Origin: Clostridiales bacterium
GTDB taxonomy: Bacteria; Bacillota; Clostridia; Christensenellales; CAG-138
Direction of reading: 5' to 3'
NCBI GenBank assembly: GCA_004554165.1
Contig: SFNQ01000015.1
Span: 1-64,000, forward strand
Length of the DNA: 64,000 bases
Shown: one piece after another, positions 39,530 through 48,214 of the stretch
Position numbering within the stretch: the first letter of the stretch is position 1
Layout: every line of letters starts with the position of its first letter
The notes under the pieces: model-generated
Databases searched by the model: none
What the model was told of the DNA's origin: nothing
What the model saw: only the letters and a program-made list of their open reading frames with translations
Program-made: the position numbers and the translations under genes

Positions 39530-40675
39530 TTACCTCCTCTGATAGCGGCGCAAAAAGGCCACCTGTTCGGCCACCGCCTGCGCAGCGATATCCATTTCTT
39601 CCAGCGTGTTGAACGGGCAGAGCGAAAAGCGCAGCGCGCCCTCCTGCCGCGGGCCCATGACGCCCATGGCGGCGAGTACGCGGTTTTTGCCGCGCTTGTG
39701 CGCGGAGCAGGCCGAGCCCGTGGAGACATAAATCTCTTTCTGCGCGAGGGCGTGCAGCAGCACCTCGCCCCGCACGCCCGGGAAGGAGACGTTTAGTATG
39801 TGCGGCGCGCCCATGGCGGGGGCGGGACCGTTGATCCCGCTGTCCGGTATGCTGAGGAGATTTTTCGCCAGCCGCTCCTTGCAGTCGTACATATGTCTGC
39901 GCCACTGCTCCTGGTTCAGCGTGTAGGCCGTGAGCGAAGCATCGAGGCCCAGGATGCCCGGCGTATTCGTGGTGCCGGAGCGAAGATTGCGCTCCTGCCC
40001 GCCGCCGATGAGTCCGCCCTGGAAGCGGACGGCTCGTTTGACGTAGAGCGCGCCCACGCCCTTGGGCGCATGCAGCTTGTGCCCGCTGATGGAGTACAGG
40101 TCGCAGGGGACGGGGCCAAAGGGCAGCTTGCCAAAGCCCTGCACGCCGTCCACATGGAAATAGGCGTGGGGCGCCCGCTTTTTGATGAGCGCCTGCGCGC
40201 CGGACAGATCGTTGATGGCGCCGGTCTCGTTGTTGACCTGCATCAGGGAAACCAGCGCGGTATCCTCCGTCAGCGCGGCGGAGAGCTCGTCGAGGCGGAT
40301 ACGGCCCTCCCCGTCCACGCCAAGGTATACAACCTCCGTGTCGGGAGCGTTTTCCAGCGTGCGGAACACCTCATAGACAGAAGGATGCTCCACGCCGGAG
40401 GTAATGATGCGCTTTCTGCCGCGCATGGCGCGCAGCGTGCCGAAGATGGCCGTATTGTTGGACTCGGTGCCGCCCGAGGTATAGAGAAGTTCGCTGCTGT
40501 CTGCGTGAAGGCAGGCGGCAAGGCGCGCGCGGGCGGCCTCCACCTGCTTTTCCACGGCGGCTGCGGGCGCATAGGCGCTGGCGGGGTTAAAAAAAGCCTC
40601 GCGCATGCAGTGCGCGGCGGCTTCCGCCGCGCTGTCCAGCACGCGCGTTGTGGCGCTGTTGTCTAAATAGATCAT
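39530..40675 (-). CDS. iscS: cysteine desulfurase (IscS/NifZ-type partner of ThiI)
   Basis: The 381-residue PLP enzyme begins MIYLDNSATTRV and has TSGGTESNNTAI, HVDGVQGFGKL, the PLP lysine in SISGHKLHAPKG, and the mobile catalytic Cys in STGSACSAHKRG. It removes sulfur from cysteine. A direct operon with thiI suggests it is a dedicated sulfur donor for tRNA thiolation, like NifZ in Bacillus. GGGAGTG precedes the ATG. A CCGGTAT/ATACCGG dyad lies in its upstream region. Confidence 0.95.
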   Translation of the reverse strand: MIYLDNSATTRVLDSAAEAAAHCMREAFFNPASAYAPAAAVEKQVEAARARLAACLHADSSELLYTSGGTESNNTAIFGTLRAMRGRKRIITSGVEHPSVYEVFRTLENAPDTEVVYLGVDGEGRIRLDELSAALTEDTALVSLMQVNNETGAINDLSGAQALIKKRAPHAYFHVDGVQGFGKLPFGPVPCDLYSISGHKLHAPKGVGALYVKRAVRFQGGLIGGGQERNLRSGTTNTPGILGLDASLTAYTLNQEQWRRHMYDCKERLAKNLLSIPDSGINGPAPAMGAPHILNVSFPGVRGEVLLHALAQKEIYVSTGSACSAHKRGKNRVLAAMGVMGPRQEGALRFSLCPFNTLEEMDIAAQAVAEQVAFLRRYQRR

Positions 40676-41093
40676 GGTTTTGAATCACTCCCATCAAAAT
40701 CCGGTATTACATACTATGATACCGGAGCCGGAAGTGCGCCGGATTGTCCGATGAAAACCGGCGCGCTTTCCCTATCATCATACCACACAAACCGTCCCCG
40801 GAAAAGTCCGCTTTCCCATCCTGGCGGAAGATCGCGTCCGGGAGGGGCGCGGGACCGGGCCGGCCTGCTGCGGAGCGTATTCTGCGGGAGGTCGGATTCC
40901 GGGGATTTTTCGTACTTTCGTTTGATTTTGTTCACGATTTGTTTGTTTCTCATTCCCGTATGGGGGATGTATAATGATGTTGATATCATCATGCATCCTG
41001 TATGGCGTGGTGAAGGCGGCGTTTTTCGCCTGCGGAGGCGGGCGGTTTTTCGGATCTGGAAACGAACCGCAGCTTTAGATTGGAGGAAACAGC
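40676..41093. other. divergent intergenic region between iscS and the zinc-ribbon membrane protein
   Basis: The 418-base gap holds the dyad at 40701-40725 near iscS, a TATAAT at 40970-40975 that may serve the rightward gene, and nothing else recognisable. Short frames here have no ribosome sites. Confidence 0.5.
40701..40725. promoter_or_regulatory. dyad CCGGTAT-N11-ATACCGG before iscS
   Basis: This is a perfect 7-bp inverted repeat with an 11-base centre, 26 bases upstream of the iscS ATG. It could be an operator for a sulfur or Fe-S regulator such as an Rrf2-family protein; that identity is a guess. Confidence 0.5.
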
Positions 41094-43205
41094 ATGGTTT
41101 GTAAGGAATGCGGAGCATATAATGCGGAGCATCTGACGCACTGCCGCGTCTGCGCGGCAAAGCTCAGGGACGGCGACGCGGCGGAGGAAACGATGGAGCA
41201 GCAGGCGCCCGCGCGGCCTGTGCGCAATTTTGCGCAGGCGCCGCAGTGGCCGGCCCGCGCCTATTCCGGCGCGCCGGAACCGCAGCAGAGCGGGGATGCG
41301 CCCGCGGCTTCTCCCGAGGCCAGACCCGCGCAGGAAGCCGCGCCTGCGTCTCCCGCCGGGAGCCGGCCTGTGCCGGCGCAGGCTGCCGAGCCCGCGCCCG
41401 CAGCAAAGCCCGCGCCGGCAGCCGCCGCTGAACCGGTTTCCGCCGCAAGGCCAGCGCCCCGGACGGGCGCGGCCGCTGCGGCCGCTGCGGCGGCCTCGCG
41501 GATGTTCTGCACCAGCTGCGGCAAGCCCCTCGCCGTGCCGGACGCAACCTTCTGCGCCTATTGCGGCGCGCGTCTCGGCGCTGCGGCGCAGCCCGCAGCC
41601 GCAGCAGGCCCGCGTCCCGCTCCGATGGCAGCCGCCGATTCCGCGGCGGCGGAGGAGCGCCCGGCAAAGCGCGTCCCGCCGCAGAAGCAGGAAATTGCGC
41701 CCGTGGAGGATGACGAGGAGCTCGAAGAGGTCGAGGAGGACGATTTTTCCGACCTCTACGACGAGGACGACGAGGACTACGACGACGATTACTATGACGA
41801 CGAGTTCGATGAGGACGACGGGGAGGATAAGCCCCGGCGAAAGGGTAAGGGCGGTACCGTTCTGTTCATCATCCTGGTGGTGGTGCTGCTTGCGCTGATC
41901 GCCTTCTTCGGCATGTATATCGTGAAAAAGAACTATGGCGGCAGCGTTTCCAACCTTTTCGCTTCGCTGACGGGCAAGGCCCCGGAGGATACTACGTCGG
42001 AAGACCCGGCCGGCAGCGGCGGAAACATCGTTTCCAACAATGTGACCGCGGACAATATGAGCGCCACCATTGTTGAGGACGTCATCGACGGCACCGAGGT
42101 GTTCAACATCACCGTCAATGTACCCACGGGCAGCACCATCCGCGTGATCCCCATGTCCGGCTCGCTGCAGCAGGACAGCCACCTGCTCGAGGAGGGGAAT
42201 ACGGCATACATCGCCGTGCCGCGCAGCATCTTCCTGCCGGATGAATACTGCGACAGCGCCAGCGTTACGGTAACGCCGCAGATTGAGATCACCCTGCCGG
42301 ACGGCACGAAGAAGATGCTGGACGTTCCCTCCGTTACGATGACGGTGCCGCAGGTCAGCCTGACGCTGACCGAGCCGGCGGGAGAAACCGTGGAGGCCGG
42401 CGCCAGCGGCAGCGCCATTACGGTTTCCGGTACGGTGTCGGATCATACCGTCGAGGTGGAGATCAACGGCGTTCCGGTCGACGTACACGAGGGCGGCGTG
42501 TTCTCCTATGACTATACGCCGAACAACGTTGAAGGCGAGACCATCGAGGTCGTGGCCAAGAAAAAGAACAATATGACCGCGCGCAAGACCATTACCGTTA
42601 CGCCCCATGTGGTCAAGGATCTGCCGCTGACCATCTCCTCCGGCGCCACGGTGCTGCGCGCCGCGGACGGCAAGGTGACGGTTGAGGGAACGGCGGTCGC
42701 CGGCGCCACGGTTACGGCCATCTGCGAAAATACCGATATCGTTTGCGGTGCTGTGACCGTGACGGATACGGGCGCGTTCACCTGCTCCATCCAGGTGCCC
42801 AAGGAGGGCTGCTATGAGATCAATCTGGCGGCCACGGCGGAGGGCTACAATGATGCGGCGGTGAGCTGTATCGTGGAGCGTGCGCCCACGACCAAGTCCA
42901 GCACCTATCGCGACAAGGCGCTGAACCTCAACAAGAACTATCAAAAGGTGGTTGACGGCAAGGCCACCGAAACCACGGTTGCCTTCACCGGAAAGGTGAA
43001 GGAGATCGTCCAGAGCGACGGCATGGTCATCTTCACCCTGGAGGATTCCTCCGGCAATCTTGTCTATGTTTGCAACCGCAGCGACAAGAACAAGATTGAG
43101 AACGACGACCTGAACAAGAGCAAGCGGGTTGCGGGCTTCAACGCGGGCCTGTATCCCGAAACCTCAAATCCCTATATCTGGGGCTGGTTCATCTGGAATG
43201 TCTGA
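41094..43205 (+). CDS. zinc-ribbon membrane protein with Ig-like extracytoplasmic repeats
   Basis: TTGGAGG precedes the ATG. The 703-residue protein has an N-terminal zinc ribbon (CKECGAYNAEHLTHCRVC), a long Ala/Pro-rich low-complexity linker, a second ribbon (FCTSCGKPLAVPDATFCAYCG, about 139-160), and an extremely acidic stretch (DLYDEDDEDYDDDYYDDE, about 220-240). After a KPRRKGKG stop come one membrane helix (about 262-282) and an exported part with two or three beta-rich repeats (SLTLTEPAGETVEAG..., then a second). The end has an OB-like segment (AFTGKVKEIVQSDGMVIFTLE). The topology puts the ribbons in the cytosol. Function unknown; it may be an envelope sensor or scaffold. Confidence 0.75.
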   Translation: MVCKECGAYNAEHLTHCRVCAAKLRDGDAAEETMEQQAPARPVRNFAQAPQWPARAYSGAPEPQQSGDAPAASPEARPAQEAAPASPAGSRPVPAQAAEPAPAAKPAPAAAAEPVSAARPAPRTGAAAAAAAAASRMFCTSCGKPLAVPDATFCAYCGARLGAAAQPAAAAGPRPAPMAAADSAAAEERPAKRVPPQKQEIAPVEDDEELEEVEEDDFSDLYDEDDEDYDDDYYDDEFDEDDGEDKPRRKGKGGTVLFIILVVVLLALIAFFGMYIVKKNYGGSVSNLFASLTGKAPEDTTSEDPAGSGGNIVSNNVTADNMSATIVEDVIDGTEVFNITVNVPTGSTIRVIPMSGSLQQDSHLLEEGNTAYIAVPRSIFLPDEYCDSASVTVTPQIEITLPDGTKKMLDVPSVTMTVPQVSLTLTEPAGETVEAGASGSAITVSGTVSDHTVEVEINGVPVDVHEGGVFSYDYTPNNVEGETIEVVAKKKNNMTARKTITVTPHVVKDLPLTISSGATVLRAADGKVTVEGTAVAGATVTAICENTDIVCGAVTVTDTGAFTCSIQVPKEGCYEINLAATAEGYNDAAVSCIVERAPTTKSSTYRDKALNLNKNYQKVVDGKATETTVAFTGKVKEIVQSDGMVIFTLEDSSGNLVYVCNRSDKNKIENDDLNKSKRVAGFNAGLYPETSNPYIWGWFIWNV

Positions 43206-43217
43206 CGGGAGACGGGC

Positions 43218-43499
43218 TTGAAACTCTGGGCCAAGTGCATCAAGGAACAGAAGATACAGAAGGACGTCGTGCAGGAGTTCGCTCCTGCACGACCGTCGGA
43301 GCTTTCCGGGTGGAGCGAAGTCCTCGTGGCGCTGTGCAGGCCGCTGGACCTGGCGCGCCCGGTGCTGATGCAAAAGCATGTGCGGGAGCTTGCGCAGTTT
43401 TCCCGTACGGTGTTTTACCCGCAGGATTTCATGGAGAGCGTGGACTTTGACCGGTTTGAGATCGAAATCTTTCCGGAAAAAAAGAAAAAACAAAACTGA
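43218..43499 (+). CDS. small conserved clostridial protein, unknown
   Basis: The TTG start at 43218 follows GGGAGACGGG. The 93-residue protein begins MKLWAKCIKEQKIQKD and contains RPLDLARPVLMQKHVRELAQFSRTVF-like helices, then FMESVDFDRFEIEIF and a Lys-rich tail. There is no membrane segment. Related small proteins with the same MKLW..K...K..KD start occur in other Clostridia without assigned function. It follows the membrane protein by 12 bases and may be co-transcribed with it. Confidence 0.65.
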   Translation: MKLWAKCIKEQKIQKDVVQEFAPARPSELSGWSEVLVALCRPLDLARPVLMQKHVRELAQFSRTVFYPQDFMESVDFDRFEIEIFPEKKKKQN

Positions 43500-43563
43500 A
43501 CCGCCAGAATGCGGATAGTATCGCTCCTTTTGCGGCAATCTAGCTGCGGAAGGAGTGATTTTT

Positions 43564-43770
43564 CTGAATACCATTGCATTGATTCTCATGATTATCGGCG
43601 CGTTGAACTGGGGCCTCATCGGCCTGTTCCAGTTCGATCTGGTGGCTTCCATCTTTGGCGGCATGAGCGCGGTGTTTTCGCGGATTATCTACGCGCTGGT
43701 TGGTCTTGCCGGCATCTGGGGCATTACGATGCTGTTTCGGAGGGACGGGCACGACGAAAGCGGGAAGTAA
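43564..43770 (+). CDS. DUF378 membrane protein, probable CTG start
   Basis: The 68-residue protein has two membrane helices: NTIALILMIIGALNWGLIGLF and FSRIIYALVGLAGIWGI. This is the DUF378 family (FxFxLVxxIFG). The frame has no ATG before the conserved NTIAL. AAGGAGTG at 43550-43557 is placed 8 bases before CTG at 43564, so CTG is the likely initiator. The GTG at 43555 is inside that site. Function unknown. Confidence 0.7.
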   Translation: MNTIALILMIIGALNWGLIGLFQFDLVASIFGGMSAVFSRIIYALVGLAGIWGITMLFRRDGHDESGK

Positions 43771-43942
43771 AACCAAAACTCTCCGATCCTGCGCCGGGTG
43801 ATCTCCGGCTGGGCGCATGGGGCGGAAGGCGCGGCGCAAGCCGGTGGCCTTCCGCCCCTGCCTACGCGGTTTTCGGGCTTGCGTCCGCCGGCCGTGCTGC
43901 GATATGATTACGGTATACGATGAAGTGGGGGTGTTCTGTGCG

Positions 43943-44131
43943 ATGGCGGAGCATAAAATGGTTTGTACCGGCTGTCCGAACGCATGCAGGCTGATGGTAT
44001 ACCGGGCAGAGGACGGCGGCATAACGGTCATGGGCAACCGCTGCGGCGTTGGGACGGACGTTGCCCGCGAGGCCCTGTCAAAGCCCGTGCAGGCTTGCGT
44101 AAAGAGCGGGCCGCAGGCGGACCAATCCTGA
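43943..44131 (+). CDS. DUF1667-like small Cys protein
   Basis: The 62-residue protein begins MAEHKMVCTGCPNACRLMVY and has ITVMGNRCGVGTDVAREAL. The CxxCxxxC pattern and NRC motif match the DUF1667 family, which usually accompanies a FAD/NAD(P)-dependent oxidoreductase and glycerol-3-phosphate-type dehydrogenase in Clostridia. Neither partner is next to it. The usual family length is about 115 residues, so this is a shortened form. A GGGGGTG site precedes the chosen ATG. Confidence 0.6.
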   Translation: MAEHKMVCTGCPNACRLMVYRAEDGGITVMGNRCGVGTDVAREALSKPVQACVKSGPQADQS

Positions 44132-44208
44132 CACTGGGCAGGAAAGAAGGCGGCGGGAAGCCCGCTGCCGGACGGGAGCATTGCAGGCAACAGGAGGGGG
44201 ATATCGCC

Positions 44209-44868
44209 ATGCTGCGCTTTGAGGAGATTAAAAGGAACGAGGAGATCAGGACCTATATCGCCTGCGCCGACGCTTCCCTTGTGGCGCTGGGATATACGGA
44301 GCACAGCTTTGCGCATGTGGGCAGCGTTGCCGAAACCGCCGGCTACCTGCTGGAAACGCTGGGCTATCCGCCGCACGAGGTGGAGCTTGCGCGCATTGCG
44401 GGTTATCTGCACGACATCGGCAATCTGGTCAACCGGGTGGATCACTCGCAGAGCGGCGCGGTGATGGCCTTCGCCCTTTTGCGGGATATGGGCGCGGACC
44501 CCGACGAGATCGCCACCATCGTCACCGCCATCGGCAATCATGACGAGGGGACGGGCGTAGCCGTCAATCCGGTGGCTGCGGCGCTGATCCTTGCGGATAA
44601 GTCCGACGTGCGCAGAAGCCGCGTTCGCAACGGCGATACCGCCCAGTTCGATATTCACGACCGCGTGAACTACTCGGTCAAAAAATCCCAGCTCAAGATC
44701 AACGAGGACCGCACGCTGGTCAAGCTCAAGCTGACCGTGGATACCAAGTTCGGCTCGCTGATGGACTATTTTGAAATCTTTCTCAACCGCATGATTCTCT
44801 GCCGCAAGGCCGCGGAAACGCTGGGCCTGCAATTTAAGCTCATCATCAACGAGCAGCAGTTCATTTGA
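44209..44868 (+). CDS. HD-domain phosphohydrolase
   Basis: AGGAGGGGG precedes the ATG at 44209; the frame extends upstream without a site. The 219-residue protein has the HD signature: HSFAHVGSVAETAGYLLETLG, YLHDIGNLVNRVDHSQSG and IGNHDEGTG. The C-terminal part (NYSVKKSQLKINEDRTLVKLKL) is beta-rich. HD proteins hydrolyse nucleotides or signalling molecules with metal ions. The substrate is unknown. It follows the DUF1667 gene. Confidence 0.85.
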   Translation: MLRFEEIKRNEEIRTYIACADASLVALGYTEHSFAHVGSVAETAGYLLETLGYPPHEVELARIAGYLHDIGNLVNRVDHSQSGAVMAFALLRDMGADPDEIATIVTAIGNHDEGTGVAVNPVAAALILADKSDVRRSRVRNGDTAQFDIHDRVNYSVKKSQLKINEDRTLVKLKLTVDTKFGSLMDYFEIFLNRMILCRKAAETLGLQFKLIINEQQFI

Positions 44869-45187
44869 GCCGGCCGCGTCCTGGGATTCCCATGCCAGGA
44901 ACCGGCGGAGCTTCCGGCCCCGGCGACCCTCCCGGCTACGGCAGCCGCCAGACCGAAACGGAGAAATCCCGGAGAATTCGCTCTCTGCCGGGCTTGCCGC
45001 CGGGGAGGATTGGAGACGCTTTTTGCGGCGTTCAAAGAGGCGAAGGGCTTTCCGGGCGTTGCGCGCTGGACAGGCAGGGGCTTCTTTGTGTGGACGCCGG
45101 CCTTGTCCCGCCCAGGGGTTTGACTTTTCCGCACCGATGGTCTACACTGGAGAGCGACAGAATTCTGTTGCATGGGATGGTATTCCG
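44869..45187. other. intergenic region before the radical SAM gene
   Basis: The 319-base gap contains the radical SAM promoter at 45120-45148 and otherwise no convincing gene. Short reading frames across it have no ribosome sites. Confidence 0.5.
45120..45148 (+). promoter_or_regulatory. promoter of the radical SAM gene
   Basis: TTGACT (45120-45125), a 17-base spacer and TACACT (45143-45148) lie 39 bases before the ATG at 45188. Confidence 0.8.
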
Positions 45188-46168
45188 ATGAAAACATTGC
45201 TGGAGGTGTTCCGTGCGCACATGCCCGTGCGCGTCCGGCGCATCAGAAACCGGTTTTTGCGCGGCGCTGCCGGCGTACTCGTTTCGCCCGTTGTTTACGC
45301 GCGGGACTTTCGTTACATCAATTATGAGCTGCGGGGCAAGCGCGTGCTGTACTATGTGGAGGTGTTCCTCACGCCGCGCTGTTCGCTGCGCTGTACCTAC
45401 TGCGCGGCCTGCATGCCCTCCTATACCGAGCGCTACGATATCCCCTTTGAAACGGTGGAGGCGTCGCTTCGGGCCTTCCTCGACAATATCGATTTTATCG
45501 AGAACCTGCGGCTGCTGGGCGGCGAGCCCTTTGTCTATCCCGATCTGGATCGCGTGGTGGCCTATCTTCGCACGCGCAGGGATAAGATCGGCAATATCCG
45601 CATTGTCACAAACGGCACCATTGTGCCGCAGACGGAGCGCCTGCTCTCCGCGCTCAACGATCGCAAGGTGGTGCTTGACATCAGCAACTATGGCGAGCAC
45701 TCGCGAAAGAAGGAGGCGCTGCTGGCGCTCTCAAAGCGGTATCGTTTTCGCGTCAATCTCGGGCCGCAGCTCAGGTTCTCCATTCCCGACATGAACTATA
45801 CCAAGCGGGGCATGGCGGACCATCTGCTGGCGCACAAGTTTTCCGCCTGCGGGGAGCATTGTCGCCTGATCCGCGATGGCAAGCTGTTCTATTGCGGGCC
45901 CTCCTTCTGGACGATGTTCATCGAGGGGGCGGATGTTTCCGGCGACTATGTGGACCTGCTGCACAATGCACATCCCGAAACCCTGCGCCAGCAGATTCAC
46001 GAGCTCTATTTTGAAAAGCCCTTCCTGCGCGGCTGCGATTATTGTCCGGGCAGCTTCCTGCACAGGCCGCTGGTCATCGATGCGGGCAAGGATCAGCTTC
46101 CCGTGGGCGGAGAACAGCCCTTCGGCATGCCGCCGGGCTTTTCCGAGGTACAGCGGCGCAGGATTTGA
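45188..46168 (+). CDS. radical SAM protein
   Basis: The ATG at 45188 follows GGGATGG. The 326-residue protein has the [4Fe-4S]-binding CSLRCTYC motif (Cys65, Cys69, Cys72, with Cys75 next), LRLLGGEPFVYPDLDRVV, and RIVTNGT. The C-terminal half adds cysteines (FSACGEHCRLIRDGKLFYCG, GCDYCPG), a SPASM-like auxiliary cluster. The basic N-terminal 50 residues are unusual. It splits S-adenosylmethionine to start radical chemistry on an unknown substrate. No peptide precursor gene is visible beside it. Confidence 0.88.
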   Translation: MKTLLEVFRAHMPVRVRRIRNRFLRGAAGVLVSPVVYARDFRYINYELRGKRVLYYVEVFLTPRCSLRCTYCAACMPSYTERYDIPFETVEASLRAFLDNIDFIENLRLLGGEPFVYPDLDRVVAYLRTRRDKIGNIRIVTNGTIVPQTERLLSALNDRKVVLDISNYGEHSRKKEALLALSKRYRFRVNLGPQLRFSIPDMNYTKRGMADHLLAHKFSACGEHCRLIRDGKLFYCGPSFWTMFIEGADVSGDYVDLLHNAHPETLRQQIHELYFEKPFLRGCDYCPGSFLHRPLVIDAGKDQLPVGGEQPFGMPPGFSEVQRRRI

Positions 46169-46203
46169 GCCGCCGCAGGGCGCGAAAGAACCGATGGCAG
46201 AAA

Positions 46204-46236
46204 AAAGGGCCGGCGCATGAAAGGCGCCGGCCCTTT
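46204..46236. terminator. bidirectional terminator between radical SAM and ybaK genes
   Basis: AAAGGGCCGGCGC (46204-46216) pairs perfectly with GCGCCGGCCCTTT (46224-46236). A-runs on the left give a T-run for the minus-strand gene, and CCCTTTG serves the plus strand. Confidence 0.85.
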
Positions 46237-46324
46237 GTCCTGTTGCGCAGCGGCTTGCCGCAAAGCCCGGAGCCGCACAGGAAGCGCTAAAAACCGCGGC
46301 GGTTTTTCGCAGCGCAGGCAGCGG

Positions 46325-46816
46325 TTAAGCGCCGGCGGCTTCCTCCCAGCCGCTGCAAACGTCAACCCAGTCTGCCGCACGGGAGGCGGAGAACAGCTCG
46401 TCCGGCGTAAGCGAAACGGCGCTGTTGCTGCTGCCTGCGGCGGGGAACACCGTATCGAAGCGCCTGAGCGACCGATCCAGATAGACCGGGATTCCCTCGG
46501 GCAGCGCAAAGGGACAGACCCCGCCCACGGCATGCCCCGTGAAGGCGATGGCCTCCTCCGGCGTAAGAAAGCGGGCCTTGTGCCGGAACCGGTCCTTGAA
46601 CTTGCGGTTGTCCACGCGCGCGTCGCCTGCCGCCACGATCAGGAGACAGCCCGTTCCCGCAGCGTCGCGGAAGGAAAGGGTTTTCGCAATCCGCGCCGGC
46701 GCAACGCCCGCCGCCTCAGCGGCCAGCTCCACCGTTGCGGAGGAAACGGAAAATTCCAGAATACGGTCCTCAAGCCCCAGCGGGCGCAGATATTCACGCA
46801 CCTTTTCAATGGACAC
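46325..46816 (-). CDS. YbaK/EbsC-type aminoacyl-tRNA editing protein
   Basis: The 163-residue protein matches the free-standing Cys-tRNA(Pro) or related deacylase family: SIEKVREYLRPLG at the start, ARIAKTLSFRD, the conserved lysine in DNRKFKDRF, and GHAVGGVCPFALPEGIPVYLD. The family corrects mischarged tRNA. It is not fused to prolyl-tRNA synthetase. It starts 6 bases after gltS and so may belong to that operon. Confidence 0.9.
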   Translation of the reverse strand: MSIEKVREYLRPLGLEDRILEFSVSSATVELAAEAAGVAPARIAKTLSFRDAAGTGCLLIVAAGDARVDNRKFKDRFRHKARFLTPEEAIAFTGHAVGGVCPFALPEGIPVYLDRSLRRFDTVFPAAGSSNSAVSLTPDELFSASRAADWVDVCSGWEEAAGA

Positions 46817-46822
46817 GGCGTT

Positions 46823-48214
46823 TCAGTCCTCCTGTCTGTTCCTTGTTTTTCCGGCTTTGCAGAGGAACAGCAGCAGCAGCGCAAGATATACCGCCGCAAG
46901 GCCAAAGACCAGCCAGACCGAGGCGTCGGACTTTGGCGCCATACCGATGAGCAGGAGCATGGGCGCGCCAAAAGCGATGCCAAAGCCGCTGCCAAGCACG
47001 AGGTTGTTTGCGGCCGGGGTTTCAAAACCGGGGTCCAGCTCGCGCAGCAGCAGTACGCCGGAGCTGATGGTTCCGGTCAGCATGCCGTACATGGAGGTCA
47101 GCCCCTCGTAGTAATAGTCCGGGTAAATGCGCCTGCATACCCTTTGCAGGTACAGCAGCGTAACAATGCCGCCCGCCGCAGCCATGAGGAGAAAGGGAAT
47201 CCAAAGGCCGGACAGGTCCTCAATGTTGATGGAGGCGATACCCGCGACGATCATCAGGTCGAAGGCTACGCCGGAAATGCGGGAAAGCAGGTAGTTGTTC
47301 TGATACTGGCGGGTCATGATCCGGGTTTTTTTGAGCCCGGTGAAAAGGCTGCGCAGTCCGATGGCCATCAGCGAACCGACGATGAAGTTGAAGCCCCAGA
47401 GGATGGGGGAGAGCGTGGTCCCAAGCCCGGGCGCGATGGCGGAAAGACCCGCATCGACGCCCCAGGAAACCAGATAGGTCGCCAGATATACCGCCAGCAC
47501 CATGACCACCTGCATGGAGAAGCGGTCGATGGACTCGGCCACGGGGATTTCGCCGCAGTCCTGGAAATCGTCGACGGTAACGGCGTCCTGCGCGCAGGGC
47601 TGCGTGGACGTGCGGATCAGCCCCCGGCGGCGGAGAAGGTTCAGATAGAGCACGCCCACCACGCAGGCGCAGAGATATCCGGCGGCGGCCAGCGACAGGG
47701 CAAAGGAGCGGCCGCCCGTAAAGCCCAGCGCCTCATAGCTGGTTCCGATGTTGTTGGCCTGACCCGGGCCCTGCCCGTAGCCCATGGGCAGCAGGATGCC
47801 GGAGGCTTTGAACAGGCCGGGCATGACGGTATAGGAAAGCGCAAAGGAGATGGCCAGGCCGATGAGCGCCTGCACAAGGTAGCAGGATACGATCAGCGCG
47901 CCGCTTTTTGCGCCGGTCATGGCGCTGCGCTCGGCGGCGCTGCGCTGGCGCGGCACGCGCAGCGACATGGCGATAAAGCCCACGGCAATGCCGTGATAGG
48001 TCAGCGTTTCCAGAAAAATGGTGTCCAGGTGCAAAACTCCGGTATTCCGCGCAAGCAGCAGCAGAAAGCCCGCCAGTACGGAGGTAGGCAGGAGGCTCTG
48101 GCGCACAAAGGGGAGCTTGCGGCGCAGGAGTGTTGCGACAAGGAGGGCGCAGGAGATGATGCCGAACTGAACAATGCTGTTCCAAAGGGTGGCGTTGCTT
48201 GCGTTATACTGCAT
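46823..48214 (-). CDS. gltS: GltS-family sodium:glutamate symporter
   Basis: The 463-residue protein has at least ten hydrophobic helices with the family signatures LLPMGYGQGPGQANNIG and MYGMLTGTISSGVLLLRELDP, repeated in inverted halves. It imports glutamate with Na+. A soluble-looking loop (about 200-225) separates the halves. The start overlaps the acyltransferase stop by 11 bases, so the two are translated together. Confidence 0.85.
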   Translation of the reverse strand: MQYNASNATLWNSIVQFGIISCALLVATLLRRKLPFVRQSLLPTSVLAGFLLLLARNTGVLHLDTIFLETLTYHGIAVGFIAMSLRVPRQRSAAERSAMTGAKSGALIVSCYLVQALIGLAISFALSYTVMPGLFKASGILLPMGYGQGPGQANNIGTSYEALGFTGGRSFALSLAAAGYLCACVVGVLYLNLLRRRGLIRTSTQPCAQDAVTVDDFQDCGEIPVAESIDRFSMQVVMVLAVYLATYLVSWGVDAGLSAIAPGLGTTLSPILWGFNFIVGSLMAIGLRSLFTGLKKTRIMTRQYQNNYLLSRISGVAFDLMIVAGIASINIEDLSGLWIPFLLMAAAGGIVTLLYLQRVCRRIYPDYYYEGLTSMYGMLTGTISSGVLLLRELDPGFETPAANNLVLGSGFGIAFGAPMLLLIGMAPKSDASVWLVFGLAAVYLALLLLFLCKAGKTRNRQED

